Numbered from the stretch's first letter, positions 36,055-48,514 are shown. The stretch: DNA of 64,000 nucleotides from Ophthalmolycus amberensis (GCA_024529925.1 JAFEUB010000333.1:267501-331500), one strand, 5' to 3'. The notes: generated by a model from the sequence alone, not told the origin. Made by a program: numbers and translations.

Positions 36055-37630
36055 CGTGCACAAAATGTAAAGACCACCACAAACCCGTCCTGTTTGCCTC
36101 AGTTTTATTTCTTCCTTTCTCACCCGTGTCATGTCAAAAAGAAAAAGGAAATGTGTTCTCAGTATGTTGTGTGTGATTTTTGAACGGTGTGGTTTCACGG
36201 TGGAAGTCATCCAACAATGGGGAGAGGAAGCCTATATGATGTGGACAGGGAAAGGATGAGGCAGGAGATAGTTATATATATATATATTTTAAAAAAAGAA
36301 AAAAGAATGAAATATATCCTCAAAAAAATACAATAGAAAATGCTTGTATTTTCCCGTATAGTCATGAGAGGCGCTGAATGTCTGGAGTTGCATATGTCTT
36401 ATGTTGTGCCCTGAAATGATGGCAGCTTAAAAACACTTCGGGTTTCGCCTACGTCACATCTCGATTAGTAAACCCGTCCCTTCATAAAAAATGAAATACA
36501 TAGACATATAAAATTTGGTGTATCTGATATCTACAGTATGGCGTGTGCCTTTCACTATTTCTGCATGGTTTTTGTGATGTACAGATTTTTCCATCCCCAA
36601 AGTGGACAGTCGTCCACTGACAGGCAACACCTATGCAAAAATCAATGGATGGGTTTTTTTCCAGCGTCCATTCAGAAAAACACACAGGTACCCCGCCAAA
36701 AAAAAGAGAAAAAAAAGAAACAATAACAAATAAATACTCAGGTTAACACCTGAATCTTGTGTCATTATTTTCATGTTAGAGAGCAGGAGGGAATGGGAGA
36801 AGAATGTGGATCCTTTACTTCAGTAAAAACCGCAGTACCACAGTGTAAAAACACACATTTCAAGTAAAAGTAAAAGCATTCCAAACGTAAAAGAAAGGAA
36901 TAATTATGAGGAAAATGTGGTTCAAGTATCAACAGTTAACAGTTAAAATACTGTCAGTGTTATATTATTTGATAATTATTACTGATGCATTAACATGTAA
37001 GCAGCATTTTAAACCTGGTCAAGAGAGAGAAACATTTAACATGCATTTGGGTAGTTTAAGTTTTTTACCAATGCATCATAACAGATCAGAAGTATTTTTT
37101 TTATTTACAGTTGTTACATTTTAGAATAAAAATATATACGAACATTAAGAATGTAAGAAAAACAGAATTATTTTTAAAATATGTGCATTGTACTATATAT
37201 ATAGCAACAATTAATATGAAAAATATTGGTATAATATGTCATGATAATATTATGACATATTATGACATATAAATAATATGTCATAATAATATTTGTATAA
37301 TATTGGTAAAATATGATATAAAATGGGATCTATTGTTTAAGTTCAAAATACAGGAATTGTCTAAATTTGCCGTATACATACACATTATTAATGCCAGCAT
37401 AAATCAGAGTATTGCACAGTTAAGTCAGCATTGCACAGTTTAGATATAAATAAATATAATGATGGGGTTCTAGCTGCTGACAGGGTTGAAATAAACTCAA
37501 GAACGACTTCCTGAGGTGCTCTGTGCTGCATCTCGGTGGAATGACGCTTGCGAGTCGTCTATCTTGCGGGGCATGCAAACTGTAAACTTTACAGTATGCA
37601 TGCCCCGGAGCTGCGGAACTGGAAGACTGC
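34891..37630. other. Intergenic or alternative 3' UTR, no gene seen
   Basis: Contains a CA-rich tract at about 35829-35886, a TG tract at about 36018-36050, and an AT-rich stretch with repeated atatgtcataatatt units at about 37230-37320. No supported exon. Confidence 0.5.
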
Positions 37631-37637
37631 TCGGCCC

Positions 37638-37760
37638 ATTTTCTGTATCCAGTGTAGCATTAAAGCATGGGGGAATTAGCAAACCAGCTAACTAGCCAGC
37701 TGTCCGCTAGTTAACGTGATAATCCCACCATGTTTTGATGCTACACTGGTTACAGAAAAT
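37638..37760. repeat. Hairpin (inverted repeat) element, copy 2
   Basis: Left arm 37638-37674 (attttctgtatccagtgtag, then cattaaagcatggggg) is mirrored by right arm 37721-37760 (cccaccatgttttgatgctacac, in part, then tggttacagaaaat). A third, single-arm relative lies near 37900-37922. Likely a small transposon terminus pair. Confidence 0.75.
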
Positions 37761-38399
37761 AAGCCAAACTAAGTTGTCGATCATGTGGCGATAGCATTGT
37801 GCTCTCCTATGCTTTAAAAATAGTGTGTAGATGAAGCATTAAATAGTCATTTTACTAATTTAACGGCTGTCGAGTCCGCTAATGCCGAGGTTGCTAATTC
37901 CGCCATGCTTTCATGCTACACAAACTGACGTCCGACACTTATTGTGTGCTTTCCTACACTATGAAAAGAGTGTGTGGATGAAACAGTAAATTGTTAAAGT
38001 TTTACTCATTTATTCTACGCTTCTAAAATAAATAACTACTACACTCCTCATTTCAGTCTTTATGTCAAAGTTAGCCCGCTACAACGGTCGCAATGGCAAC
38101 ACATATGGCCGCCGCTGTGACCATCCTGCTACATTGATCTGAATAGGAATGTCCATTCTACTTCTTTCTGTCAACTGTATATGTTAATGATCTTCTAATA
38201 CTGGAAATTGGGTGTACCCAAGAAAAGAAAAGGCTTCAAGGAAGGACCCTCGGGTGTGTAATTGGATCAGGTGAAGTTCTTGAAGTGGATTGACAGGAAA
38301 AGAAAACATGGGAGGGACCTCGTGTGTAATTGGAGCAGGTATTCTGCAGACCTGCCATGACCTGTCCAGCCGCTTTACTAGTTAGACTTGGAAGGCATC

Positions 38400-38510
38400 T
38401 GGTGGAGTTTTATCGTCGTTAAAATAGCGCACTGAAGAGGAAATAACGTGAAGCACCTGTGCTGGTGGCAGTGATTTAACCATCAATGGCTCTACGACAA
38501 CTACTGTGAA
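38400..38510 (+). other. ggt7: Possible non-coding first exon of ggt7
   Basis: Ends at a consensus donor, CTGTGAA|GTAAGT, with GT at 38511-38512. The next plausible acceptor is at 39711-39712 (ccctcctcag), just before the ggt7 start codon. The start of the exon is not identifiable and the link is a guess from spacing. Confidence 0.25.
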
Positions 38511-38947
38511 GTAAGTCTGATATTGATAATATGCAGCCATTAGCTGTATCTCCAACTGCTAACATGTGTTTTGTAAGAATTTTGTCTTTCGTGGGTTGTA
38601 CATTTAAATCGTTTCCGGTTGTATATGTGCTGTGCTGTCCAACTGTCAGTTGACGCGACAAGTCTTACCGGTTTCTCTGACCTACAACATGAAGCTAACT
38701 TCCCTATAACCGTGTGGCGGTGTCGTGATTCAGGTCATTTCTGTTGTCTTGGTGACCGGGCGGAGAGAGCTGCGCACGCCTCACCTGCCATGTTAACAGA
38801 AAAAACCCCAATATAATACCAACAACAATGTAACGCCGTCGAGGATGCTCTTTTATGTGACTACACGTATTTCAACATAGCGGTGAGCAAAATAAACTAT
38901 CGTGGCTTTGAACCGTTTGTTTCGGAATGAGCTGTGCTAGCTTGTGA

Positions 38948-39215
38948 CTGACGGGATAACGCTCGCGCTCCGACGGCTCTGTGTTTTATGTTTGAAACGG
39001 TAATAATGCTTCTTTTTTTTTTTAGACAGCACACGTAGGTTAAAACGCTCGCGCTCCGGCGGTTGGCTCTGTGTTTTGTGTGTGATTGACAGCACCACGT
39101 AGGATAAAACGCTCGCGCTCCGGTGGTTGGCGCTGTGTGTTGTGTGTGTGACTGACAGGATAAAACGCTCGCACACCGGCGGTTGGCTCTGTGTTATAAT
39201 TGAAAACGGTAATGA
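38948..39215. repeat. GC-rich minisatellite upstream of ggt7, about 60-70 bp unit
   Basis: Four imperfect units, each with aacgctcgcgctccgg (variants), ggttggctctgtgt and a gtgtgtgactgacagg-like spacer. The first and last units share a gaaacggtaataatgcttc flank. It sits 0.5 kb upstream of the ggt7 coding start and adds several CpGs. Confidence 0.8.
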
Positions 39216-39727
39216 TGCTTCAAATTAACATACAATTAATTCGCCCGCTTTTCTGCGCCATAGAAAGACGGAAGCAGCTGACGTGTCGTCTCTTGTCAAT
39301 GTTTGCGGCATAAGTTACACACAGTGGAATTAAGCAAATCTTTAATGTTTGTCGAAGGAAGTCCACAACATGACCGCAGGGAAACTGCATCATCATCATC
39401 AGAGCTAACGTTAAGTACCGTGTCTTGGCCTATCAAAATAAAAACATGTCACCCTGCGAGGAGAAACTGCAGTGATCTTGGAGTGATCTAAGCAAGATTA
39501 GCTTTATATAATACAAGAAACCCTACTCCTGTGGGAAGGGGTTTGTGGTTTACTGGGATATTAAAGATCCCATCAAGTAGAAGAAGGGATTCTTCACCAA
39601 CACCAGTGGTCCTTTACAGGCCCATTACAGGGAGTTCTCATCCGGTGTGTGACTGATCATCGCTGACTGCATCTATGGATACCCTGCCCTGACTCCCTTA
39701 TACCCTCCTCAGGCTTCAACAGTAGTC

Positions 39728-42700
39728 ATGCACAGCAGCCCCGCGGCTGAAATGGTGGCCACCGGCTACCCGGGTGGATGCGTGGCGGCGGACAAAGATG
39801 CCAATCCGGAGACGACCCTGGGTAGCAGCGCCTACTCTCCTGTGGACTACATGAGCATCACCAGCTTCCCAAGGCTGCCGGAGGACGACGCCAACACCAC
39901 GTCTGGGGAAAACACTCTGAAGTTACGCAAAGAGGACGACAACGTCCTGAGTGAGCAAGATACAGGTGAGTCAGGGCGGAGGAGGGGGGGTACTTCTGGC
40001 CTCCTTGCTCGGACCGCACCCACCTTCAAACCCGGCCTTTATTTTGATTTTCAACGACACACCTGTAGAGTTTTGTGACTGCATTTTGCACGAGTATGAT
40101 GCTGTTGCACTGGACAAAATCTCCACAGACATTTAAACACTTTGCAAAGCACTCAAAACCTCCTCTGTGGTCATTTCTGCTTACAGGACCACATTCAGCC
40201 ATGATGACACACACACACACACACACACACACCCACAGAGACTCACAACATCAAAACAATCCTGGATTGTGGTCCTGGATACACCTACAGTAGCAGGAAT
40301 TACCTCAGAGGTGGTTGTGAGAAATTTGGCAGCTGCCTGTCTGCCTGTCCGTGGACAAAAGGTGCAGTGAGATAAAAGTAGTTTGAAGGAAACAGGTGTG
40401 GTTTGAACAAGGACACAGAATACACACACACGCACACACAGAGACACACACCCGTAACACCTCTGGCCGGATTTGGTGTCACGAGACTTTGGGTGTTGTC
40501 TGAGCAGTAGGAGGTAGGAAGTGGGGAAGTACTACTCACTTTACACCACTGGCGCGATTGTTATGGTGTGATACCCAGAACAAGATGGTCTCTACTTATA
40601 TTAAATATATTCAGTTGAGAAAAGCAGCAAATCCTCACATTAGTTGGAGCCAGAATTATTGACTTATCGATCATCAAAATAAGTGTTAATTTGTGGATTT
40701 CACGCATGCAGAATCCAGATTTGTTTCGTTTGTCGTCCAGTAAGCATGGCCACTTTGAATTTACACATTTATTAATGGAGTTTGATGTGAGAGAACAGAG
40801 ATTTTACTCTTTCCTGTTCAATCCGACCCCTTTTTTCCGTGTTGCGTTGGTACGACCCACCCAGACCCCGATGGGTTTCTGAAGTCGGCTCGCCTCCAGC
40901 GCCTCCCCTCCTCGGCCTCGGACCTGGCCAGCCACGAGATCGCGTCCCTGCGAGAGACCTCCAGAGACCCTTTCACAGAAGACTGCGCCTGTCAGCGAGA
41001 CGGACTGACGGTCATCATCACAGCCTGTCTCACCTTTGCCACAGGAGTCACAGTAGCTCTCATCATGCAGATCTACTTTGGAGACCCCCAGGTAAGGGTG
41101 TGTGTGCGTTATCCTGTTACTTTATGTGGAATAAAGTAGCTTTCACATACAGGTGATTATAAGCACTACTTCCCCTTTGCTCAAAGGCGTATTGACAATC
41201 TCCAGCTCCCTGCTTTGTTCTCCTGTTTCTTCCAAGATCTTTAACCAAGGAGCCGTGGTGACAGATGTGGCCCAGTGTACGTCCCTCGGCTTTGACGTTC
41301 TGGAGAAACAGGGGTCCAGCGTGGACGCTGCCATCTCTGCTGCGCTGTGTTTGGGGATCGTCCACCCTCACACTTCTGGTATCGGAGGGTGAGTGACGGA
41401 AACATGTTATATCTCTTCTCAACAGGACGTTGAATACAAAGCCTGTTGAACACTTTGTGCTCTGCTAATGTTTAGCGGTGGCGTTATGTTGGTGCACAAC
41501 ATCCGTAAGAACGAGACGAGGGTCATCGACTTCAGAGAGACGGCGCCGTCTGCCATCCACGAGGACATGCTGCGGACCAACCTCCACCTGAATGTAAGGT
41601 GTTGTTTTTACTTAGCTATCTGGCTGATACGGACTCAAATAGCTGGATGATCGATGTATCGATGTATTTTAGTGCTGCCCTCTCTAAAGTAGATTATTAT
41701 TATTTATTTCCATGAAACTTCGTGAGCACGTCCCCAGTAAACACCAGATGTAAAGTGGTGCTTTCTTTTTGTGTGATTCTTTGTGGAGAAACTATACAGA
41801 TCTGTCGATTCAGTACGAGCTTTAGTCGGCTCAGAATGTCTTTGGTCGAGCACAGCTCTACCGTATTTATTTAGTTGCAAAGCGAGGTATCAGGACTGAC
41901 AAGTCATATCGGTGCATCTATAATCTCTTTTCTAAGAGTTAAATGTGAGCAGGAGACAGTCTCCTGGGGTTTAACTTACTGCTGTTGTGTTTCAGCCTGG
42001 CCTGCTGGTGGGAGTACCGGGCATGCTCAGTGGGCTGCATCAGGCACACCAGCTCTATGGCAGGTATACGCTAATAACTATGATGTAAATTATATTTGTA
42101 ATCCGTCCAGTCTTTCCTCATGCCAACAACATATTATAATGGACGTCTTCTGGTTTAACGGATGCTCCACATTCTTCCCTTTTGATATGTTTTGTTTCAC
42201 TCCTGCTGTTATAAACGTTCGTTATCTGTTCACAGTGAAGCATTCTTTCATGACTTTTCAATTCCCCAGAATGGCGTGGAAGGATGTGGTTACCATGGCA
42301 GCGGAAGTGGCCAGAAATGGATTTAATGTCACTCATGACCTCGGTAGGTGTGATGACACTGTGATGACACTGTGATGACACCAGAAATATCAGCTGACCT
42401 CAGTCATATTGACAATAGGTGTGATCTCATCTGACTTTATTTTCTCTCTCCCCTCCCTCCCTCCCTCCCTCCCTGCAGCTGAAGCTCTGGCTAAGGTGAA
42501 GAACCAGAACATGTCTGATGCTTTCCTGGATTTGTTCCTCCCCAGCGGCGAGGCTCCCCTCTCCGGGCTGCTCACCAGACGGCTTGATCTAGCAGCCATC
42601 TTGGACTCGGTAGCATTAAAGGGGATGTCTGAGTTCTACAGTGGAAACCTGACGCAGGAAATGGCCGCAGCAGTAAGAATACGTTTAGGGTTTCTTGGTA

Positions 42701-45700
42701 AAATTGTAAACTTTGTGAGTTTAGTAGATGAACTTTTGGATATAGTAAAATACTAGATGACCGACATGTTTTCGACAATACAATTTCATCTTGTGCAGGA
42801 CAAAGATTACAATTTTAAACTCTGCATATTTTTAATAGGTGCAAGCGAGAGGCGGAGTGCTCTCAGAGGACGACTTTGGAAACTACAGCACAGTGTTGCA
42901 GCAGCCAGCAGAGATCATCTATCAAGGTAAAACACACCGTCTCAACCTGAAGCTGAAGAATAAATAAAGTTAATGTCTACAGTTAAGAGTGGGAGGCATC
43001 GCTGTTAAATTCCTTCCTTTTTACTCCCACAATAGAGTTTTCACTCTCCACATATATATTCATCAAAACATTAAAAAACTTGCCCTCTTTGGTAAATCGA
43101 ACGTAGAATCAGTTTATAGATATTACATCTGTAGAAACGACTGCAGTGACTTCTATGTTATTTTGCCACTGAAATCCTCACATGTTTTCAATGGTTGTGT
43201 CTGAAGGACACCATGTGATGGCGGCCCCGGCTCCACATGCAGGTATTGCCTTGATCGCCGCTCTCAACATCCTGGAAGGCTACAACATAACCAGCCAGGT
43301 GCCCAGAAACAGCACCTACCACTGGATAGCAGAGGTAACGCTACGAGCCGCTTCCCCACGACACGGCGTACAACAGTGAGCAAAGTGCAGTAATCCGTAC
43401 GACTGTGACTGAACTGTTAATTCTGCATTCCTCTCCCAGGCGCTGAAGATATCTCTTGCCCTTGCTAGTGGACTGGGAGACCCCATGTATGACACTTCTA
43501 TCTCAGAGGTTGTCACCAAGATGCTGAGGTAGAGATCCTCCGTATCATCTTTAAACATACAACGTATCCGTCCAGCTTAGTTCTATAAGGCATCGTCATT
43601 GATCCCTGCCTCTTTGTTGTTCCCATCTCAAAGTAAATCACAGGCCTCCCTACTCCGCCAGATGATCAACGACTCTCAGGCCTTCCCCGTCGGCCATTAC
43701 GCTCCATCTTTCACCTTGGAGACGGGTGCGGCTGCCGCCCAAGTCATGGTCATGGGCCCGGATGACCACATCGTGTCCGTCATGAGGTACGTCCTGCTTT
43801 AGTTGAACTGCACATTTAGGAAACAAATCCCACTGACGGTTAAGGCCCCAAATCTCTCTTGAGACGCGTCGCCACAGGTCAAATCTAACAACGGCGAAAA
43901 ATGGATACAAGCAGAAATGAAAGAGGGAAAGCGCCGTGTTCGGCTATTTTCCCCTCGCCATCTTTGATTACGGTCGTCGCCATGTTGTTTTTTTCCCAAC
44001 CAATGTATGGAAGAGACCATATTTGGACTGAGGAGGAGTGACGTAGAGACGCCGTCTACGTCTCTGGTCGAGACCTGTCAATCACTGTGTAGCCCCGCCC
44101 TAAAGCATCCCCTGCTTTATGGTCTGTGTGACTCTAAATGGACCATAATAGTACTAAATGAACATCATGCTGTATTGAAGAAGACTTGAAACTAGAGACT
44201 GAGACCATAAACTCATGTTTACAATGTTTACTGAGGTAATAAATCAAGAGAGAAGTAGAGTCATTTTCTCATACAACCAGAGGAGTCGCCCCCTGGTGGA
44301 CACTAGAGAGAATGCAGCTTTAAGACATGAAGCATTGGCTTCACTCTGCGGAACCGGAGGTTGCCGCCTGTTCTCTACCACATCTACCGGCATCAAAACA
44401 GGAAGTCAGTGGCACCAATCACCAAGCTGGTTTTGCGTGGTTGACGTGTTTCTGGCGATGCGTCTCGGTGGAATCAGGCCTTAAAAGTAGTGGGTTTATG
44501 TTAATGTAAACTTAAACTAAGACCAGTTCTCTCTTTACTTGTGGCGGTTTCTTTTAGCTCTCTCAACAAACCGTTTGGCAGCGGGATAGTGACTCCTTCA
44601 GGAATCCTCTTGAATAGTCAGATCCTGGATTTCTCCTGGCCGAACAAAACACAGGACTCATCACCTAACCCGGTAATCCTGCATTCTGTCTCTTTATTTA
44701 ATTATTAACAGCATTCATTTATTGAAAGAGTTGTCGCAGCTGCTCTCAGTCCTCATGTGTTTTGTTTTGTTTTGTTTCGCTGCAGCATAACAGCCTCCAG
44801 CCTGGGAAGAGGCCCATGTCCTTCCTGATGCCCACAGCAGTGAGGCCCGCCCTGGGGCTGTGTGGCACTTATGTAGCCGTTGGATCTTCTGATGGAGAGA
44901 AAGCTCTCAGTGGCATCACACAGGTCTCTCTTTCTCTTTCTCTCTCTCTCTCTCTGTGGAAATACGTTGTATCTTCTCTATATATAACTCTGTGTTATTC
45001 TATATATGTATATTCTGTTTTATGATCCTTCACAGGTGCTGATGAACGTTCTGTCTTCGCGTAAGAACATGAGTGACAGCTTAGCATACGGGAGACTCCA
45101 CCCTCATCTGCAGCCCAACACCCTCCTGGTGGACTGTGAGTTCTTCCTGTCGATCCTTCTATTGCCCAAATATAACTGAGTCACCTGTGATTGTAGTATT
45201 TGGGGTAGATTGGCTTCATTTCCAAATACAGTTGTCACTTCCTGCTATAAACATGCAATATGCAACAGGATATTCCTTTAAGATAGAGAACAATGCAGTA
45301 GTTCCCTTGTGCCAGTGTTTACGTTGTCACTGGATCACATGTTTGTTTACATTATGCAAGGTAGATGAGTAGCTCGGGGGGGGGGGGCAGGTGTAGGGTT
45401 TCAATGTCACAGTAAAATGCCTTCTTGACTTCCTGTGCTGTGGAAAGATTAATCTCCTGTGTGTCTTAAAGCTGCATTCTCTCTACTGACCATCAGGGGC
45501 CGACTCCTCTGGTTGTATAACCCTAGCCCTTTCACAGTGTTTTCACTTCAGGAAAGTTAATAGTAACATTTTTGATCGTCTAACAATGTCTTGTTATTCA
45601 GCGTTTTGTTGTACTTGGCTCCGCACTCTTGTGTCACTTCTGGTAGCAAAAAAACAAGATGGCGACGGCCAAAATGCAGAAGACGTCACGGCGACTACGT

Positions 45701-45916
45701 CCACTTTTAATGTACAGTCTGTGATCCTCTTTCTCTCTCGCAGCCGAGTTTGAAGACGAAGACGTGGAGCTGCTGCAGGCCAAGGGTCACAAGGTGGAGA
45801 GGAGAGATGTTCTCTCATTGGTGGAGGGCACCCGGAGAACCAATGACCTCATCATAGGGGTGAAAGACCCCCGCAGTGCCGATGCCTCCGCCCTCACCAT
45901 GTCCAACATGCCCTAG
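39728..45916 (+). CDS. ggt7: Gamma-glutamyltransferase 7 (probable pseudoenzyme)
   Basis: Fifteen coding exons: 39728-39965, 40865-41091, 41237-41388, 41476-41593, 41996-42063, 42270-42343, 42479-42672, 42839-42926, 43207-43334, 43440-43528, 43634-43786, 44558-44672, 44786-44923, 45036-45135, 45744-45916. All are GT-AG with matching phases, giving 684 aa (human GGT7 about 662). The N-terminal cytoplasmic motif YSPVDYMSITSFPRLPED (36-53) is the GGT7 hallmark. A single signal-anchor helix spans about 127-149, making a type II membrane protein with a lumenal/extracellular GGT domain (about 160-670). Conserved blocks are QGAVVTD, GSSVDAA, FRETAP (glutamate-binding Arg), LVGVPGM, GFNVTHD, ALNILEG, PFGSG..TPSGILLN and QPGKRP. 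At the autoprocessing site, where GGT1 has Gly-Gly-Thr-Ala, residue 492 is Ala within a GAAAAQ run. Active-site Glu is Gln (NSQILDF) and the Ser-Ser pair is Ser-Phe. GGT7 function is poorly defined in any species. This copy is unlikely to self-cleave or hydrolyse glutathione (inference). Confidence 0.95.
40206..40232. repeat. (CA)n microsatellite in ggt7 intron 1
   Basis: Uninterrupted CA run inside the first coding-region intron; a second interrupted CA run lies near 40423-40450. Confidence 0.85.
43975..44345 (-). repeat. Interspersed repeat family A, copy 4, in ggt7 intron 11
   Basis: Reverse copy with ggagtgacgtagagac, tagccccgccctaaagcatc, ggaccataat, ggtaataaatc and gtcgccccctggtggacac. 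A short deletion removes the tagacttctat block before the gaggagtcg end. It inflates this intron to about 770 bases. Confidence 0.85.
45473..45722 (+). repeat. Interspersed repeat family A, copy 5, internally deleted, in ggt7 intron 14
   Basis: Retains the 5' end (aaagctgcattctctctact, gactcctctggttgtata), then jumps to aaccctttcacagtg and runs through caagatggcgacggc to cgactacgtccactttt. The central 200-300 bases are missing, so different family members share only the ends. Confidence 0.8.
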
Positions 45917-47280
45917 TGCACCCCTCCCCCCACCCTCCTCTATTGCCCCCATAATCACACATAATGAAGTAGAGGTAAGAGTAACACTGTCGACATGTAG
46001 GAGTCCGATCCTCCGGTAGATTCTTTTAGAGGATCAGTGTCTCACACAGCGATGCCCTCACGCCGACACACAACACACTCCGTAGTGTTTCAAAGTGTTC
46101 GTCCAACGCTTAACGGCTGCAGTCAACATCTTTATCACGCAGAGCAGAACTTCATGAAGTCAGATCCAACGGCACTTCAGGCCCACTTAAAAGAAAGAGA
46201 TGCGCTCTCTCTCTCTCTCTCTCTCTGTCTGTCTCTGTCTCTGTCTCTGTCTTGCTCTCTCTCGATACACTCGAGAGGTTTAGAGTGGATTCGCCCAGTG
46301 GATGTGAGAGATGCTGGTTTTTGGCCGTTGAGATACTGAGAGTAGTGTTGCTTTTATGAATATAGGATCAAAGGAAATTTAACGACGAACAAATTGTTTC
46401 TGTGCACGAAATGGGTAAAAACAGTCATGAAGCCACAACACGTGCATGCTTTGCGATTCTTCCACTGCCTTTCGCCATCATTTGAAGTGACACGTGAGAT
46501 CACATGGGATGGTGGCGGTGATAATATTTACACTAGTGATTCAAGCCTTTGCATTGTCACACCTGAACTAGGCCGTTCTACACTAAACCATTCTGTGTCC
46601 TGCTCTTTGTGTGACGTGTAACTGATTAGATGTCGTTTGGTGCAGCTGCTGGAGTTTTAACCCATCAATCCAATGGCTCCTCGGGACCATGTTCAGAATC
46701 ATCCACTGCTTTTTCTTAAACGACAGGATTTGTTGTATTTTCACAGGTTAAATGGCACTGAATATGTGTATTTAAATATATAATTTATTTAGCTGTTGCA
46801 TGATTTTGTTCGCATTTTAAAGTTCTCGCTTACATTTGTATTTTTTTATTTAGAGCAGGGATACTTGTTTTTAGAACAGGAATAAATCAGATTATTTACT
46901 GATGGATTGAATGTAATCTGTCTTGTTTGTTGGGCTGTATAAATTATTTCTGCTGTTTTTAACAATGCATTCAATCAGCTCACTTTAGACAAGGCTGTCG
47001 TGTTTTTTTCCGTCCACTTATTTTAGGCAGTATGTTTGAAATAAGAACAGCCTTTTGTAAAGCATTGCATTCTTCCGGTATGGCTCATGCTGACTAATCA
47101 AATGAGCCTGTTGTTTGGGCACTCGTGCAATATGACGCTTGTTTCCTGTACCGTAGAGAACCAGAGCCTTAAGGGACACATTGGCACACCTGATGTTTGT
47201 TTTCACGTGCATTTGTATCTGATTTTAATTTAAAAAATCAGCACCAGCCAAACTCAAGAAATAAAATGTTTGCACACATC
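45917..47280 (+). other. ggt7: ggt7 3' UTR with poly(A) signals
   Basis: AATAAA hexamers lie at 46881-46886 and 47260-47265, with a third at 47352-47357. A CT-rich microsatellite occupies about 46207-46262. The stretch has no coding signal and ends before the hAT-like element, so the transcript probably ends at one of these signals. Confidence 0.6.
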
Positions 47281-47468
47281 CCAACGTTGAAGTGTCGCCC
47301 CTTTTTGTGCACATTTGGTGCATCTGACCTGGCTTTTTATAACCTGTTATTAATAAATGATAGTGTCCAATGAATGTGCACACAAATCAGGATTCTGTTG
47401 CAAACATTTATTTAGAGGCATCGCAGCAATTAAACTCAAGTGTTTTAGATGGATTCAGAGAGAGACAC

Positions 47469-48147
47469 ACAGGGGCCAAATCCCAAAGTCCCCCCTTACG
47501 GACTCACGGACTTTGAGGCGCGCTCCCGCGAAGTCCGTGAGGGTTTAGGGCTGTCCCACTGTCACATCGTCAAGTGTTTGAGGGCTCTCTGGCAGACATT
47601 TTGAGCCCTTTATGAACCCTTACTGTAAGTCAGCATGGTATGCTAACTTAGCCCAAGGGAATTACCCACAAATCATTGCAATGTGATGTTAAACACGGGG
47701 TAACCAGTGGACACATGGAGACGTAAACAAAGAGGACGGATCACGTGTGTTCAGCCTGTCATATTAAATTTACTCAAACATTAAGGGTTAAAGATGGAAC
47801 AAAAAATAAACATGAAATCAGAAGATATTTATTTATTCATCAAATATTTGATTTTGTCATTGAAGCTGTTTTCACAAAAACGAGTAAATAGATTATATGA
47901 AGTTACCTCTCATCCTGTGAGGAAAGAGCCTGGAAGACTTTCAAATCAGGCAGTACAAAGTATAAAATAAATACCCACAATTAAACGTCATATTTTTTGT
48001 CGTTTTCATGGTAACGTGATATGTTGCAGCAAAGTGCTGTCCCGTTCCTATTTACACCATCTCAAGCACTCAGTCTCTCACACTCAACCACTTACCAGGT
48101 GACGTCAGTAAGTCCTTGAGGGTTTAGGGGGACATTGGGATTTGGCC
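47469..48147. mobile_element. hAT-like non-autonomous DNA transposon
   Basis: Terminal inverted repeats of about 20 bp: the left end reads caggggccaaatcccaaagt and the right end, reverse complemented, reads ggccaaatcccaatgtcccc. A CAGGG-type start and an approximate 8-bp flanking duplication (agagacac at 47461-47468, agagacag at 48148-48155) point to the hAT superfamily. The 679-bp interior encodes nothing. A diverged colinear copy is at 8345-8760. Confidence 0.75.
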
Positions 48148-48359
48148 AGAGACAGAGGACCGTAGAAAACTGTAAACTTTGAATTCACTTCAGAAAACAA
48201 GTCATTTTAAGATATTAACACACATTAAACATTTTAATATAAATATGAAAACATGCTTTAAACTTTACTTGATTTGTGTCTTAACTACTTAATATTACTT
48301 ATTTTTTTATTTCACTGCTGAAATGTTTTGTTTTACTTAAAAGGGACGTTGCTTCTTCT

Positions 48360-48514
48360 TCTGGGATTTTATTTTGAAAAGCAACACCGGAAACAGTTTT
48401 CTTCCCGCTAGCTTGACGTCGCTTCTGACGTTGCCTGTGTTTCATGTTTTGTTAGCTAATCTGAGCTAGCTAGATGTCGACTGGACGAACTTAATCAACA
48501 GATGAATATATGCG
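48360..48514 (+). promoter_or_regulatory. ncoa6: ncoa6 promoter and non-coding first exon (approximate)
   Basis: The donor ATGCG|GTAAGT has its GT at 48515-48516, and the acceptor tctctttcag lies at 48994-48995. The exon following holds the start codon, so the exon ending at 48514 is a good candidate 5' UTR exon. No TATA box is visible, as expected for a broadly expressed gene. The start site is not determined. Confidence 0.5.

Noticed and set aside
39728..40078. Single-exon reading of the first ggt7 exon into the intron
   Set aside because: The donor at 39966 and phase 1 joining to exon 2 reproduce the GGT7 sequence; the intronic extension does not.
42340..42400. Possible C/D snoRNA in ggt7 intron 6 (repeated tgatgac with a later ctga)
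   Set aside because: The tgatgac units are a tandem tgtgatgacac repeat and no terminal stem or guide layout is visible.
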